Below are positions 16,487 to 25,751 of a stretch of DNA of 63,123 nt, in pieces; the stretch's first letter is position 1, and each line of letters begins with the position of its first letter. Made by a program: the position numbers and the translations under genes. The DNA is from Anoxybacillus sp. J5B_2022 (lineage in GTDB: Bacteria > Bacillota > Bacilli > Bacillales > Anoxybacillaceae), in assembly GCF_026847645.1 (NCBI RefSeq), contig NZ_JAPSMC010000013.1, positions 1 through 63,123 of the forward strand. The letters are read 5' to 3'. The notes below the pieces were generated by a model that had not been told where the DNA came from, made no database searches, and saw only the letters and a list, made by a program, of their open reading frames with translations.

Positions 16487-18262
16487 TTGCAATTTCAAGT
16501 AACAAACAGTCCATTTAGCGAACAGCAAGTCGAACTGCTCAACCGGCTTTGGCCGACGTTGACGCCAGGGCAAAAGCTTTGGTTGAGTGGCTATTTAGCC
16601 GCAACGCAGTCGGTTGGTTCAGCTGTACAACTAGAAGCACCAGTATCTAAGGAAGTGACCGTTCTTTACGGGTCGCAGACGGGCAATGCGCAAAAATTAG
16701 CAGAAAAAACAGGGCAAGCGCTTAAAAGTCGCGGGTTTCACGCCACTGTTTCCTCGATGCTTGATTTTAAGCCAAACGATTTGAAAAAAATCAATACGCT
16801 ACTGATTGTCGTCAGTACGTATGGTGAAGGGGAGCCGCCGGATAACGCGTTAGCATTTTACGAATTTCTCCATAGCAAGCGCGCGCCGAAACTCAATCAT
16901 CTTCGCTTTTCCGTGCTGGCGCTTGGCGATACGTCGTATGAGCATTTTTGCAAGACAGGAAAAGATTTTGACAAGCGGTTAGAAGAGTTAGGTGGAAAGC
17001 GTTTATATGAACGCATCGATTGTGACGTCGACTACGAAGAGGCGGCAGCGAAATGGCTTGATGGGGTGCTTAGCGAGTTAGATAAGCAAGAAGCGGTTGC
17101 CGTGGCAGCGCCACAACCGACACAAGCACCATCGACCGCACTTTATTCGCGAAAAAACCCGTTCGAAGCGGAAGTATTAGAAAATATCAACTTAAATGGA
17201 CGCGGCTCGAATAAAGAAACACGTCATATCGAGCTATCGCTAGAAGGGTCGGGACTTACGTTTGAACCAGGCGATGCGCTCGGCATTTTTCCAAAAAATG
17301 ATCCGGAGTTAGTCGATCTAATCATTCAAGAGATGAGATGGAATTCAGAAACGCCGGTTTCCGTCGATCAAGAGGAAGAACCGTTGCGAGAAGCGTTACT
17401 ATCGCGTTTAGAAATTACGGTATTGACAGAGCAGCTGTTGCAAAAATTAGCGGAGTTTTCGAAAAATCGCGATTTCCATGCGCTTCTTTCCGCTGAACAG
17501 GAAGCGAAGCGAAAAGAATATATGAAAGGGCGCGATGTATTGGATGTCCTTCGTGATTTCGGCCCGTGGGAGATGACGCCAGAACAGTTCGTTTCCTTCT
17601 TGCGGAAGCTGCAGCCGCGCTTTTATTCCATTGCAAGCAGTTTATTAGCTTATCCAGAAGAAGTGCATGTAACGATTGGTGCGGTTCGTTATGAAGCGCA
17701 CGGACGTTTACGGAAAGGAGTTTGCTCGACGTTTTGTGCGGAGCGTCTGCACATTGGCGACAAACTTCCTGTGTTCGTTCATCAAAATCCGAACTTTAAA
17801 CTGCCAAAAGATCCGAGTACTCCGATCATCATGGTTGGACCAGGTACAGGGGTGGCGCCGTTCCGCAGCTTTTTGCAAGAGCGTGAGGCAGTTGGTGCCA
17901 AAGGGAAATCGTGGCTGTTTTTTGGCGACCAACATTTCGTGACCGACTTCCTTTATCAAACGGAATGGCAAACGTGGCTGAAAAACGGCGTATTAACGAA
18001 AATGGATGTCGCGTTTTCACGCGATACGAAAGAAAAAGTGTATGTCCAACATCGCATGCTTGAGCAAAGCAAAGAGCTGTTCCGCTGGCTAGAAGAAGGC
18101 GCTGTCGTTTACGTTTGCGGCGATAAACAACATATGGCGCGCGACGTTCATCAAACGCTTATTGATATTATCGCAAAAGAAGGAAATATGACGAGTGAAC
18201 AAGCGGAAGCGTATGTCTCGGAAATGCAAAAACAAAAACGGTACCAACGCGACGTGTATTAA
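16487..18262 (+). CDS. cysJ: NADPH-sulfite reductase flavoprotein alpha subunit
   Basis: 591 residues. A flavodoxin-like FMN domain (VLYGSQTGNAQKLAEK, about 59-74; VVSTYGEGEPPDNA), a linker, an FAD/NADPH ferredoxin-reductase part (RFYSIASS; KGVCSTF; GPGTGVAPFRSF) and the conserved C-terminus YQRDVY are all present. It delivers electrons from NADPH to CysI for reducing sulfite to sulfide in cysteine synthesis. It uses a TTG start with AGAGGTGA six bases before it. It forms an operon with cysI. Confidence 0.97.
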   Translation: MQFQVTNSPFSEQQVELLNRLWPTLTPGQKLWLSGYLAATQSVGSAVQLEAPVSKEVTVLYGSQTGNAQKLAEKTGQALKSRGFHATVSSMLDFKPNDLKKINTLLIVVSTYGEGEPPDNALAFYEFLHSKRAPKLNHLRFSVLALGDTSYEHFCKTGKDFDKRLEELGGKRLYERIDCDVDYEEAAAKWLDGVLSELDKQEAVAVAAPQPTQAPSTALYSRKNPFEAEVLENINLNGRGSNKETRHIELSLEGSGLTFEPGDALGIFPKNDPELVDLIIQEMRWNSETPVSVDQEEEPLREALLSRLEITVLTEQLLQKLAEFSKNRDFHALLSAEQEAKRKEYMKGRDVLDVLRDFGPWEMTPEQFVSFLRKLQPRFYSIASSLLAYPEEVHVTIGAVRYEAHGRLRKGVCSTFCAERLHIGDKLPVFVHQNPNFKLPKDPSTPIIMVGPGTGVAPFRSFLQEREAVGAKGKSWLFFGDQHFVTDFLYQTEWQTWLKNGVLTKMDVAFSRDTKEKVYVQHRMLEQSKELFRWLEEGAVVYVCGDKQHMARDVHQTLIDIIAKEGNMTSEQAEAYVSEMQKQKRYQRDVY

Positions 18263-18274
18263 GGAGGAATGGTT

Positions 18275-19990
18275 GTGGAAAAAATTGTATTGAAAGCACC
18301 AGATGGACCGCCAAGCGACGTCGAGCGCATTAAGCAAGAAAGCAACTATTTGCGCGGCACATTGAAAGAAACGATGGAAGACCGAATTACCGCCGGAATT
18401 CCAGAAGATGACAACCGGTTAATGAAGTTTCATGGCAGCTATTTGCAAGATGACCGCGATTTGCGAGCAGAGCGGCAAAAACAAAAGTTAGAGCCTGCCT
18501 ATCAATTTATGATCCGCGTCCGTACCCCAGGCGGTGTAGCGACACCGGAACAGTGGCTGGCGATGGACGAATTGGCGCGGACATATGCGAACGGGACATT
18601 GAAGCTCACGACACGGCAAGCATTCCAGTTTCATGGCGTATTAAAATGGAACATGAAAAAAACGCTGCAAGCCATTAACGATGCGCTCCTTACGACGTTA
18701 GCCGCATGTGGCGACGTCAACCGAAACGTCATGTGCAACCCGAATCCGTACCAGTCAGAAGTACATGCGGAAGTGTATGAATGGGCGAAAATGTTAAGCG
18801 ACCATTTATTGCCGCGCACACGGGCGTATTACGAAATTTGGCTGGACGAAGAAAAAGTAGCGGGCACACCAGAAGTAGAGGAAGAACCGATTTACGGACC
18901 GCTTTACTTGCCGCGGAAATTTAAAATCGGTATCGCCGTCCCACCGTCAAACGATGTCGATGTCTTTTCGCAAGATCTTGGGTTTATCGCGATTGTCGAA
19001 CATGGAAAACTCGTTGGTTTTAATGTAGCGATCGGCGGTGGGATGGGAATGACGCACGGCGACCGCACAACGTATCCGCAGCTAGCGAAAGTGATCGGTT
19101 TTTGTAAGCCAGAACAAGTGATTGATGTAGCGGAAAAAGTCGTCACGATTCAGCGCGATTACGGCAATCGCTCGGTGCGCAAACACGCCCGCTTTAAATA
19201 TACGATTGACCGGCTTGGTTTAGAAGTAGTGAAGGCTGAATTAGAGCGCCGTCTTGGGTGGAAATTAGAAGAAGCGCGCCCTTACCATTTCGAACATAAC
19301 GGCGACCGTTATGGCTGGGTCGAAGGGGTGAACGGAACGTGGCATTTTACGTTGTTTGTGGAAGGAGGCCGAGTGAAAGATACGGACGATTACAAGTTGA
19401 TGACCGGCTTGCGGGAAATTGCGAAAGTTCATACGGGCGATTTTCGCTTGACTGCGAACCAAAACTTAGTCATCGCGAACGTGCCAAGCGAGAAAAAAGC
19501 AGAAATCGATGCGTTGATTCAACAATACGGATTGACAGACGGCAAACGTTACAGCGCCCTTCGTCGCAATTCGCTTGCGTGTGTCGCTTTGCCGACGTGC
19601 GGATTGGCGATGGCAGAAGCAGAGCGGTATTTGCCGAAGCTGCTTGACAAAATCGAGGAAATTGTTGAGGAAAACGGACTTCGCGACGAAGAAATTACGA
19701 TTCGCATGACCGGCTGTCCAAACGGCTGTGCTCGCCACGTGCTAGCCGAAATTGCATTCATCGGCAAAGCAGTTGGCAAATACAATATGTATCTCGGCGC
19801 GGCGTTTGACGGCAGCCGCCTTGGCAAACTGTACCGCGAAAATATTGGAGAGGAAGAAATTTTACGCGAGCTGCGTGTTCTTCTGTCTCGTTACGCCAAA
19901 GAGCGGCTGGACGGCGAGCATTTTGGCGACTTCGTCATCCGTGTTGGCATCGTCAAAGCCGTCACTGATGGCACGAACTTTCATGATTAA
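18275..19990 (+). CDS. cysI: Sulfite reductase hemoprotein beta subunit
   Basis: 571 residues. The sirohaem/4Fe-4S ligands are C436 and C442 (CVALPTC) and C481 and C485 (GCPNGC), the expected CX5C...CX3C pattern. Two ferredoxin-like half domains are present ([33 protein letters not shown]). The GTG at 18275 sits seven bases after the GGAGG; an in-frame ATG at 18269 is only one base after it and is less likely. It catalyses the six-electron reduction of sulfite to sulfide with CysJ. Confidence 0.97.
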   Translation: MEKIVLKAPDGPPSDVERIKQESNYLRGTLKETMEDRITAGIPEDDNRLMKFHGSYLQDDRDLRAERQKQKLEPAYQFMIRVRTPGGVATPEQWLAMDELARTYANGTLKLTTRQAFQFHGVLKWNMKKTLQAINDALLTTLAACGDVNRNVMCNPNPYQSEVHAEVYEWAKMLSDHLLPRTRAYYEIWLDEEKVAGTPEVEEEPIYGPLYLPRKFKIGIAVPPSNDVDVFSQDLGFIAIVEHGKLVGFNVAIGGGMGMTHGDRTTYPQLAKVIGFCKPEQVIDVAEKVVTIQRDYGNRSVRKHARFKYTIDRLGLEVVKAELERRLGWKLEEARPYHFEHNGDRYGWVEGVNGTWHFTLFVEGGRVKDTDDYKLMTGLREIAKVHTGDFRLTANQNLVIANVPSEKKAEIDALIQQYGLTDGKRYSALRRNSLACVALPTCGLAMAEAERYLPKLLDKIEEIVEENGLRDEEITIRMTGCPNGCARHVLAEIAFIGKAVGKYNMYLGAAFDGSRLGKLYRENIGEEEILRELRVLLSRYAKERLDGEHFGDFVIRVGIVKAVTDGTNFHD

Positions 19991-20018
19991 TCATAGCAAA
20001 AAGAGGCTGACTCCACGA

Positions 20019-20259
20019 GTGTTGATTATCCATTATTTTACTAAAAAACACAAAATCATATAGCTGAACACAAGCTTCTCTGCCTCTTCCCTCGAACAAG
20101 AACGCCGGCGAGCAAATGTAATTTGCCCGCAAAGCGTTCATTGTTCGAGGAGAGCATGCGTACAGCATGTCCAGTCGGCAAGCGAACCGCTTGCCGACTA
20201 CGGCAGAAAAGCTAGGAATAGAGCGCGATGTCAACTGGTTTTTAATGGTTAATCAACAC
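20019..20259. repeat. MITE-like element: 17-bp terminal inverted repeats around nested hairpins
   Basis: The ends are GTGTTGATTATCCATTA (20019-20035) and, inverted, GTGTTGATTAACCATTA (complement of 20243-20259), matching 16 of 17. Inside lie CCTCGAACAA (20090-20099) with its exact complement at 20141-20150, enclosing GCAAAT-GTA-ATTTGC, and a perfect 12-bp stem with a 3-base loop (20173-20184 with 20188-20199). No coding sequence is recognisable. A further short-loop hairpin (GCCAAGC-TTT-GCTTGGC, 20294-20310) lies outside. The whole 460-bp gap between cysI and the next gene is explained by this structure. Confidence 0.6.
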
Positions 20260-20451
20260 GCTGAGTTTACTTCCTCGAATCCGCCTACGCAAGGCCAAGC
20301 TTTGCTTGGCTTAAGCCTCCGTCCGAACTTGTGCTTCCATCGCCGATAGGCGGGTGTTTTGCGTTTTTCTTATTTTCCTTACACCTATCGCGCGCGAAGA
20401 AGTTATAGTATACTAATGGAAACGGCGCATGCGCACAAAGGAGGCAACAAG

Positions 20452-22560
20452 ATGACGGAACGTATGGTGAAGACAGGGTATTTGTTAGGAGTGTCGCTTC
20501 TTGTGTCGGCAATTATTTATTTTTTTGCGGCGAATTGGCAAGGGTTTGACCGGTGGACGAAAGTGGCATTGAGCGTTGGCTTAATGGGGATGTTTTATGG
20601 GGGAAGCGCAATCGTTGCTTATACGGTAAGGCACCATCGGTTTTTGAGTAACTGGCTATTTGTGTGCGGGGCGATTGCATTTGGCATTTCGGTTGCATTA
20701 GTTGGGCAAATTTACAATTCTCACGCGGATAGTTTTTGGCTTTTTCTCGTTTGGCTCATTCCAAGTTCCTTCTTTGCTTTATTGACCCGCTATGACCCTC
20801 TTCGATTTTTGAGCATCGTGTTATTGCAGCTTACGTTTTGGTTTTATTATTTTCCGTCTTCTTACCAAGTGGAACGTAGCGAATGGGAATCGTTTGCAAC
20901 TCTTCTTGTGTTTTCGGTTAGTAATGCTGTTATCTGGGTTAGCAGCCGCTCCAAATTGGCGTACGCCGCCTATGTGGCAATGCATGGCTGGCTTTTCCTT
21001 CTGTTTGTGATAGGGATAACGGAGGAGAAGTTTCGATTTTGGCCGTATGCGTATGCGCTTTTATTTATCGTTCTCTTTTATTTTTTAAAACGGCGGTCGT
21101 ATGTGTTGCTTACAGGCATATTTGCCGGCGCATTTTTCATCGCCCAATATTTTCGCATCGTCGAACAGTATTTTCAAGAGTGGGTATTTTTTGCAGGTCT
21201 ATTACTAGCGGCTGCCATTATTTATATGGGCGTTTTCTTAGTGCAACGGACGATGAAGCGTTCCCGCTCTGCCTCTGATGTTCCTTCTACCTCTGACGAG
21301 AAAGGGAAGGTGTTCGTTCTATTGTTTCAAGCGCTCGTAACCGCTGTTGCCTCCGCGCTTGCCGTTTCGAGTGTGATGGGTCTCATCGCCCTATGGACGA
21401 ACGATTTTTCCCCGTATGCTTTGTTTTGGTTGTCAATTGGTGGCTTTGTCGTTCCAGCGCTCGTTTGGCGCAAAGGGAACAAAGTGGTTCGTTATACGTT
21501 GCTAGCAGTTGGGTATATGCTTGGGGCGCTGAGTGCTTCGGGCGTTTCCGTTTGGTTATTGGCGAGCTACAGCGTCGTTTTAGCCGGGGTGTTTTTCCGT
21601 TCTACGAGCATCGGGGTACGCATCATGACGACCATCGCTGTGTCCGTTTATGGTGCGATCGTCGTGTCCCACTGGACGGACGATTTTCGTTTCACGATGC
21701 TATTTGTCCTTATTTTCAACGGTGCGTTATATACGCATAGCAAAAATCGTTACGAACGAATCGCCTTTCTTTTGCTTGGATTCGGTGCACTGTTGCTAAC
21801 AACAGTTGATATAGGTGGAATTGATCGATGGTATGTGCTGTTTCATGTGTTGTTTGTCGCGGCTGTACTTGGGTTTCTCTTTTTACAAAAAGCTGCGGAT
21901 GAACGCGCAGTAGCATGGGGCTATTGGTGGCTGTTTTTCGTATGGAAGTATTACGAGTACGCATGGGATTTGTTGCATAAATCGCTCAGTTTATTGCTTG
22001 CAGGTGTTTTATTGCTCGCTGCTACCGCGATTGTCGAGAAGCGAAAACAACTTGTTTTTATGGGGCAGGTGAACATTTTCGCGAAAAAGTGGCTACCGTT
22101 AGCCGTTATCGTCGTGATGCAACTTAGTTTTATCGGATATACCGCGTTTTCTAAAGAACAGCACATGCAGCATGGCCAGTTAGTGAAGCTCGAATTAGTG
22201 CCGGTCGATCCGCGCTCGTTGTTACAAGGGGATTATGTACGGCTCGGATACGAAATTTCTACGGTAAAAAACGTGAACGAACGGGGGACGATTCAAGTCA
22301 TTTTACGGAAAGATGAAACTGGTGTCCATCGTTTCGTCGATATTTATTCGCTCAACGGAAAGCCGTACCATCCGGACGCTTATCAAACCGGAGATGTATT
22401 AATGAACGGAAAAATGAATGGCGACACCGTGATTTACGGCATTGAGTCGTATTTTGTCCCGGAAAAAACAGGAGGAGACGTGCAGCGCCGCGCCCGCTTC
22501 GCCTACGTTCGCGTCAGCCGAACAGGAGATGCCATTCTAGAAAAAGTAAGCGATCAATAA
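20452..22560 (+). CDS. DUF2157/DUF4401 membrane protein with C-terminal GDYXXLXY domain
   Basis: 702 residues. The N-terminus has the DUF2157 pattern (GYLLGVSLLVSAIIYFFAANW...) followed by about 18 membrane segments up to residue 520. One further membrane helix (about 545-565) is followed by an extracytoplasmic GDYXXLXY domain with its signature GDYVRLGY at about 593-600. ATG 20452 was chosen because AAAGGAGG lies just upstream; the open frame before it has no ribosome-binding site. Bacteria often carry these as two genes; here the parts are fused. The function is unknown. A fossil of the 3' end of a paralogue lies at 43959-44045. Confidence 0.8.
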   Translation: MTERMVKTGYLLGVSLLVSAIIYFFAANWQGFDRWTKVALSVGLMGMFYGGSAIVAYTVRHHRFLSNWLFVCGAIAFGISVALVGQIYNSHADSFWLFLVWLIPSSFFALLTRYDPLRFLSIVLLQLTFWFYYFPSSYQVERSEWESFATLLVFSVSNAVIWVSSRSKLAYAAYVAMHGWLFLLFVIGITEEKFRFWPYAYALLFIVLFYFLKRRSYVLLTGIFAGAFFIAQYFRIVEQYFQEWVFFAGLLLAAAIIYMGVFLVQRTMKRSRSASDVPSTSDEKGKVFVLLFQALVTAVASALAVSSVMGLIALWTNDFSPYALFWLSIGGFVVPALVWRKGNKVVRYTLLAVGYMLGALSASGVSVWLLASYSVVLAGVFFRSTSIGVRIMTTIAVSVYGAIVVSHWTDDFRFTMLFVLIFNGALYTHSKNRYERIAFLLLGFGALLLTTVDIGGIDRWYVLFHVLFVAAVLGFLFLQKAADERAVAWGYWWLFFVWKYYEYAWDLLHKSLSLLLAGVLLLAATAIVEKRKQLVFMGQVNIFAKKWLPLAVIVVMQLSFIGYTAFSKEQHMQHGQLVKLELVPVDPRSLLQGDYVRLGYEISTVKNVNERGTIQVILRKDETGVHRFVDIYSLNGKPYHPDAYQTGDVLMNGKMNGDTVIYGIESYFVPEKTGGDVQRRARFAYVRVSRTGDAILEKVSDQ

Positions 22561-22625
22561 CCGTTCATCGATGATGGGCGGTTTTTTGTATTGTTGAGCC
22601 GCTGTCTAGATTATGATGAGCGCTG

Positions 22626-22654
22626 CCGCTAAGCCTACTTAGCGGGTGTTTTTC
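22626..22654 (+). terminator. Terminator after the GDYXXLXY gene
   Basis: CCGCTAAG (22626-22633) pairs with CTTAGCGG (22638-22645), followed by GTGTTTTTC. A weaker hairpin (AACCG...CGGTT with T6) lies at 22559-22587. Confidence 0.75.
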
Positions 22655-22744
22655 TTTTTGCGCACGAAAAGCAAAAAAATTGCAACATTTGAAAAAAGGA
22701 TTATAATGTAAATATTCCATTCATTTTGTAGGGAGAGGGAAACA

Positions 22745-23950
22745 ATGCAAGTAAATGTAGAACAGGCCGCGCGTATCCGCACGACAGTGTACCCGATTTT
22801 AATTGCGATTAGCGTCGGCCATTTGTTGAATGATGCGATGCAAGCCGTCGTCCCCGCACTTTTTCCGATTTTGGAATCATCGATGAAATTGTCGTATACG
22901 CAAATCGGCTGGATTGCTTTTACGCTTAATATGACTTCATCGGTGCTACAGCCGGTCGTCGGCTTATTTTCTGACCGCCATCCTTCGCCGCATTTTTTGC
23001 CGCTTGGTATGGGCGCAAGTTTATTAGGGATGATTGGTTTAGCATTTGCGCCGCACTTTTTCTTTGTTTTATTAGCGGTTCTTTTCATCGGCTTAGGTTC
23101 TGCAGTGTTTCATCCGGAAGGGTCGCGCGTCGTTTATTTTGCGGCAGGGGAAAAGCGAGGGCTTGCTCAGTCGATTTATCAAGTTGGCGGCAATACAGGG
23201 AACGCGCTAGCACCGCTGTTTACGGCGCTTATTTTCGTGCCATTTGGACAAAAAGGAGCTAGCTGGTTTGCACTTGTCGCGATGGTTGGAATGATTGTGC
23301 TATTTCGGGTATCAAAATGGTATGCAGGCAAGTTGGAGCAAGCAGCGCGCACCCGCAAAGAAAAAAGCGAAGCAACCACTGACAAAGCTACACGTAATCG
23401 GGTTGTTTTTGCTTTATTGCTTTTAATCTTTTTAGTATTTGCCCGTTCATGGTATTACGCTGGCATTTCGAACTATTATCAATTTTATTTAATAAAGTAT
23501 TACGGCATTTCTATCCGAGAAGCGCAGCTGTACTTATTTGTTTTTATGATTGCCGGAGCGATTGGAACGTTTTTTGGGGGTCCACTTGCCGATCGGTTTG
23601 GAAGACGGAATTTAATGTTAGCTTCGACGCTTGGCACCGCGCCGTTTGCACTCATTCTTCCGTATCTTCCGCTTGGACTTGTTTTGCCGATTGTTTTTAT
23701 CGCCGGGTTTGTTTTATCTTCTAGTTTTTCCACCTTTGTCGTCTATGCCCAAGAATTGCTTCCGGGAAATGTCGGTATGGCTTCAGGATTGATTGTTGGC
23801 CTTGCATTTGGCATGGGTGCGCTTGGGGCGGTAGTGCTTGGGAAAATTGCTGACGTATATACGTTAAAATCGCTGATGATTATGTGCAGCTTTCTTCCAC
23901 TACTCGGTATTTTAACGTTCTGGCTTCCGAAAGACCGTCGTGTTAGATAA
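22745..23950 (+). CDS. MFS exporter, fosmidomycin-resistance (Fsr) family
   Basis: 401 residues and twelve hydrophobic segments. The family features are an N-terminal ISVGHLLNDAMQAVVPALFPIL, GLGSAVFHPEGSRV and, in the second half, GTFFGGPLADRFGRRNLM. Members include E. coli Fsr; the natural substrate here is unknown. It is monocistronic, with GGGAGAGG before the ATG. Confidence 0.88.
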   Translation: MQVNVEQAARIRTTVYPILIAISVGHLLNDAMQAVVPALFPILESSMKLSYTQIGWIAFTLNMTSSVLQPVVGLFSDRHPSPHFLPLGMGASLLGMIGLAFAPHFFFVLLAVLFIGLGSAVFHPEGSRVVYFAAGEKRGLAQSIYQVGGNTGNALAPLFTALIFVPFGQKGASWFALVAMVGMIVLFRVSKWYAGKLEQAARTRKEKSEATTDKATRNRVVFALLLLIFLVFARSWYYAGISNYYQFYLIKYYGISIREAQLYLFVFMIAGAIGTFFGGPLADRFGRRNLMLASTLGTAPFALILPYLPLGLVLPIVFIAGFVLSSSFSTFVVYAQELLPGNVGMASGLIVGLAFGMGALGAVVLGKIADVYTLKSLMIMCSFLPLLGILTFWLPKDRRVR

Positions 23951-24145
23951 GCCTCTTTCACGCAACTATATAAGTTGCAATAAAGAATTTCCGATTTTTT
24001 GTTTCCGTTTTCATCTAAATACAAACCGATATGATATAACGTGGTGAAGTGATCCGCTGGATGTAAAACAAAATTTCAACTTATATATACGCAAGTTCTG
24101 AACAAGGTACGACGTTTTTAATTACACTTCCTTGTACTACGATAG

Positions 24146-24184
24146 AAACGGCAAGCCCGCTCGTAATCGCTTGCCGTTTTTCAT
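24146..24184 (+). terminator. Terminator in the 470-bp gap before the glycolate oxidase genes
   Basis: AAACGGCAAGC (24146-24156) pairs with GCTTGCCGTTT (24169-24179), followed by T5. Between 23951 and 24145 I see only a weak hairpin (GCAACT...AGTTGC, about 23963-23979) and no gene. Confidence 0.85.
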
Positions 24185-24371
24185 GAAGGAGTGAATGCTG
24201 TGCTTGATATAAAAAATATAGATTGATTGTTTTGTAAATTCTAAAAATTCGTTGAAAAATAGAAAAATAGATGTTTTAATAATACATATAGGAAGGTGAT
24301 GTGAGACGCGTTATTTTGTTTTGGTTGCAGCTTTCGTAGTGTAGTGATGTGCGAAAATGTATATTTTTTTC

Positions 24372-24404
24372 TTCGTAATAAGAAACATTGTTTCTTATTA
24401 CGAA
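24372..24404. promoter_or_regulatory. 33-bp perfect palindrome upstream of glcE (probable operator)
   Basis: TTCGTAATAAGAAACA (24372-24387), one central base, then its exact reverse complement (24389-24404). It sits 20 bases before the TTG start of glcE and overlaps nothing coding. The core GAAACA-T-TGTTTC recurs before the malate synthase gene. No T run follows, so it is an operator rather than a terminator. The form resembles IclR-family operators such as those of KdgR. Confidence 0.75.
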
Positions 24405-24424
24405 ACAAAAAGGAGGGGTGACTG

Positions 24425-25750
24425 TTGCTCACGGCAGAATTGGCAGCTGAATTAAAAGCGATGTTTCCAGAAATACAAGTGGAAGAGCAAGACGTTCATC
24501 CGCTTGGCAATGGCGGAAAAGTAGCGGTTTATCCGCAATCGGAAGAAGCCATTTCTAAAATCGTGAAATATGCTCATCAAAACGGAAAAAAGATCGCCAT
24601 TATCGGCGGCGGGACGAAACGCGGATTTGGCGGTTTGGTCGAATGTGCAGATATTTTGCTTTCATTGGCGAATTACAGCGGAATTGTAGAACATGCGGTA
24701 GCTGATATGGTCGTCACCGTTAAATCAGGTACCCCGTTTCAACAATTACAAGATTATTTAGCTGAGTATAATCAAAAAGTGGCATTGGATCCTGCGTGGC
24801 CGCAATACGCAACGGTTGGCGGTGTCATTGCCGCGAATGAAAGCGGTCCTAAACGGCTTGGTTATGGTTCTGCTCGAGACAGCGTGATCGGGTTACGAAC
24901 CGTTTATCCGGACGGAACGGTCATTCGCTCAGGCGGCAAAGTGGTAAAAAACGTGGCCGGCTACGATATGAACAAGTTATTTATTGGATCGATGGGAACG
25001 CTCGGGATTTTATCGGAGGTGACGATTAAACTCCGTCCGCTACCGAAATATGAAAGCCTTGTGTTGCTATCATTCCAAACAGGGGATATTGATAGCATTC
25101 GTTCATTTGCGGTGCAATTTTTGGATTCGATGATGGAGCCTGTTTGTTTAGAACTGTTAAATCCATCTTTGGCGGAACGGCTTGTTGGGCAACGCGCTTA
25201 TACGTTAGCGATCGGTTTTGAAGATGTTGAAAGCGCTGTCCACTACCAAGAAGAATTTGTTCAACGCATCCAACCGCCTAATACAACGATTGCGATTTTT
25301 TCACCGCAAGAAGCTCGGTCGTTCTGGAATACGTTTTATCAAATCGGTCCGAATGGTGCCAACATGAAAGAGGACGGAAATACAGTTGTCGAAGCTGTGG
25401 TTAAAATCGGGGTCGTCAACCTTGATGTGCTCCATATTTTGCGGGAGAGCGAATTGTTGCAAGATGTTTGTCATGTAAACATCGAAGCGCACGGTGGGCT
25501 CGCGCATGGACTGTGTCAAGTGTATATAAAAGGTGCTGCCGAATCGGTCACTGCTGCAATTGAACAACTGCGAGCGACAGCGGTACAGCGAAAAGGATAT
25601 GCGATCGTCAAGCATTTACCGCTTTCTTTGCGCCGTACGATCGACGTTTGGGGAGGAAAACCGTCCTACTTCTTTTTGCTAGAAGGAATTAAAACGAAAA
25701 TCGACCCGAATCGAATTTTAAACGACCAACGGTTTGTAGGGGGGATCTAA
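24425..25750 (+). CDS. glcE: Glycolate oxidase FAD-binding subunit, GlcE-like
   Basis: 441 residues. PCMH-type FAD-binding domain (IIGGGTKRGFGG near 60, LDPAWPQYATVGGVIAANESG near 120, GKVVKNVAGYDMNKLFIGSMGTLGI near 180) with a short C-terminal half, as in GlcE rather than GlcD. With GlcD and GlcF it forms the membrane-associated glycolate oxidase that makes glyoxylate. It starts at TTG 24425, seven bases after the AGGAGGGG site. It is the first gene of glcE-glcF-glcD. Confidence 0.85.
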   Translation: MLTAELAAELKAMFPEIQVEEQDVHPLGNGGKVAVYPQSEEAISKIVKYAHQNGKKIAIIGGGTKRGFGGLVECADILLSLANYSGIVEHAVADMVVTVKSGTPFQQLQDYLAEYNQKVALDPAWPQYATVGGVIAANESGPKRLGYGSARDSVIGLRTVYPDGTVIRSGGKVVKNVAGYDMNKLFIGSMGTLGILSEVTIKLRPLPKYESLVLLSFQTGDIDSIRSFAVQFLDSMMEPVCLELLNPSLAERLVGQRAYTLAIGFEDVESAVHYQEEFVQRIQPPNTTIAIFSPQEARSFWNTFYQIGPNGANMKEDGNTVVEAVVKIGVVNLDVLHILRESELLQDVCHVNIEAHGGLAHGLCQVYIKGAAESVTAAIEQLRATAVQRKGYAIVKHLPLSLRRTIDVWGGKPSYFFLLEGIKTKIDPNRILNDQRFVGGI

Positions 25751-25751
25751 C

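Noticed and set aside
24185-24220. Five-codon ORF with an AAGGAGTG site after the 24146 terminator
   Set aside because: Too short to judge, and no attenuator-like structure follows it.
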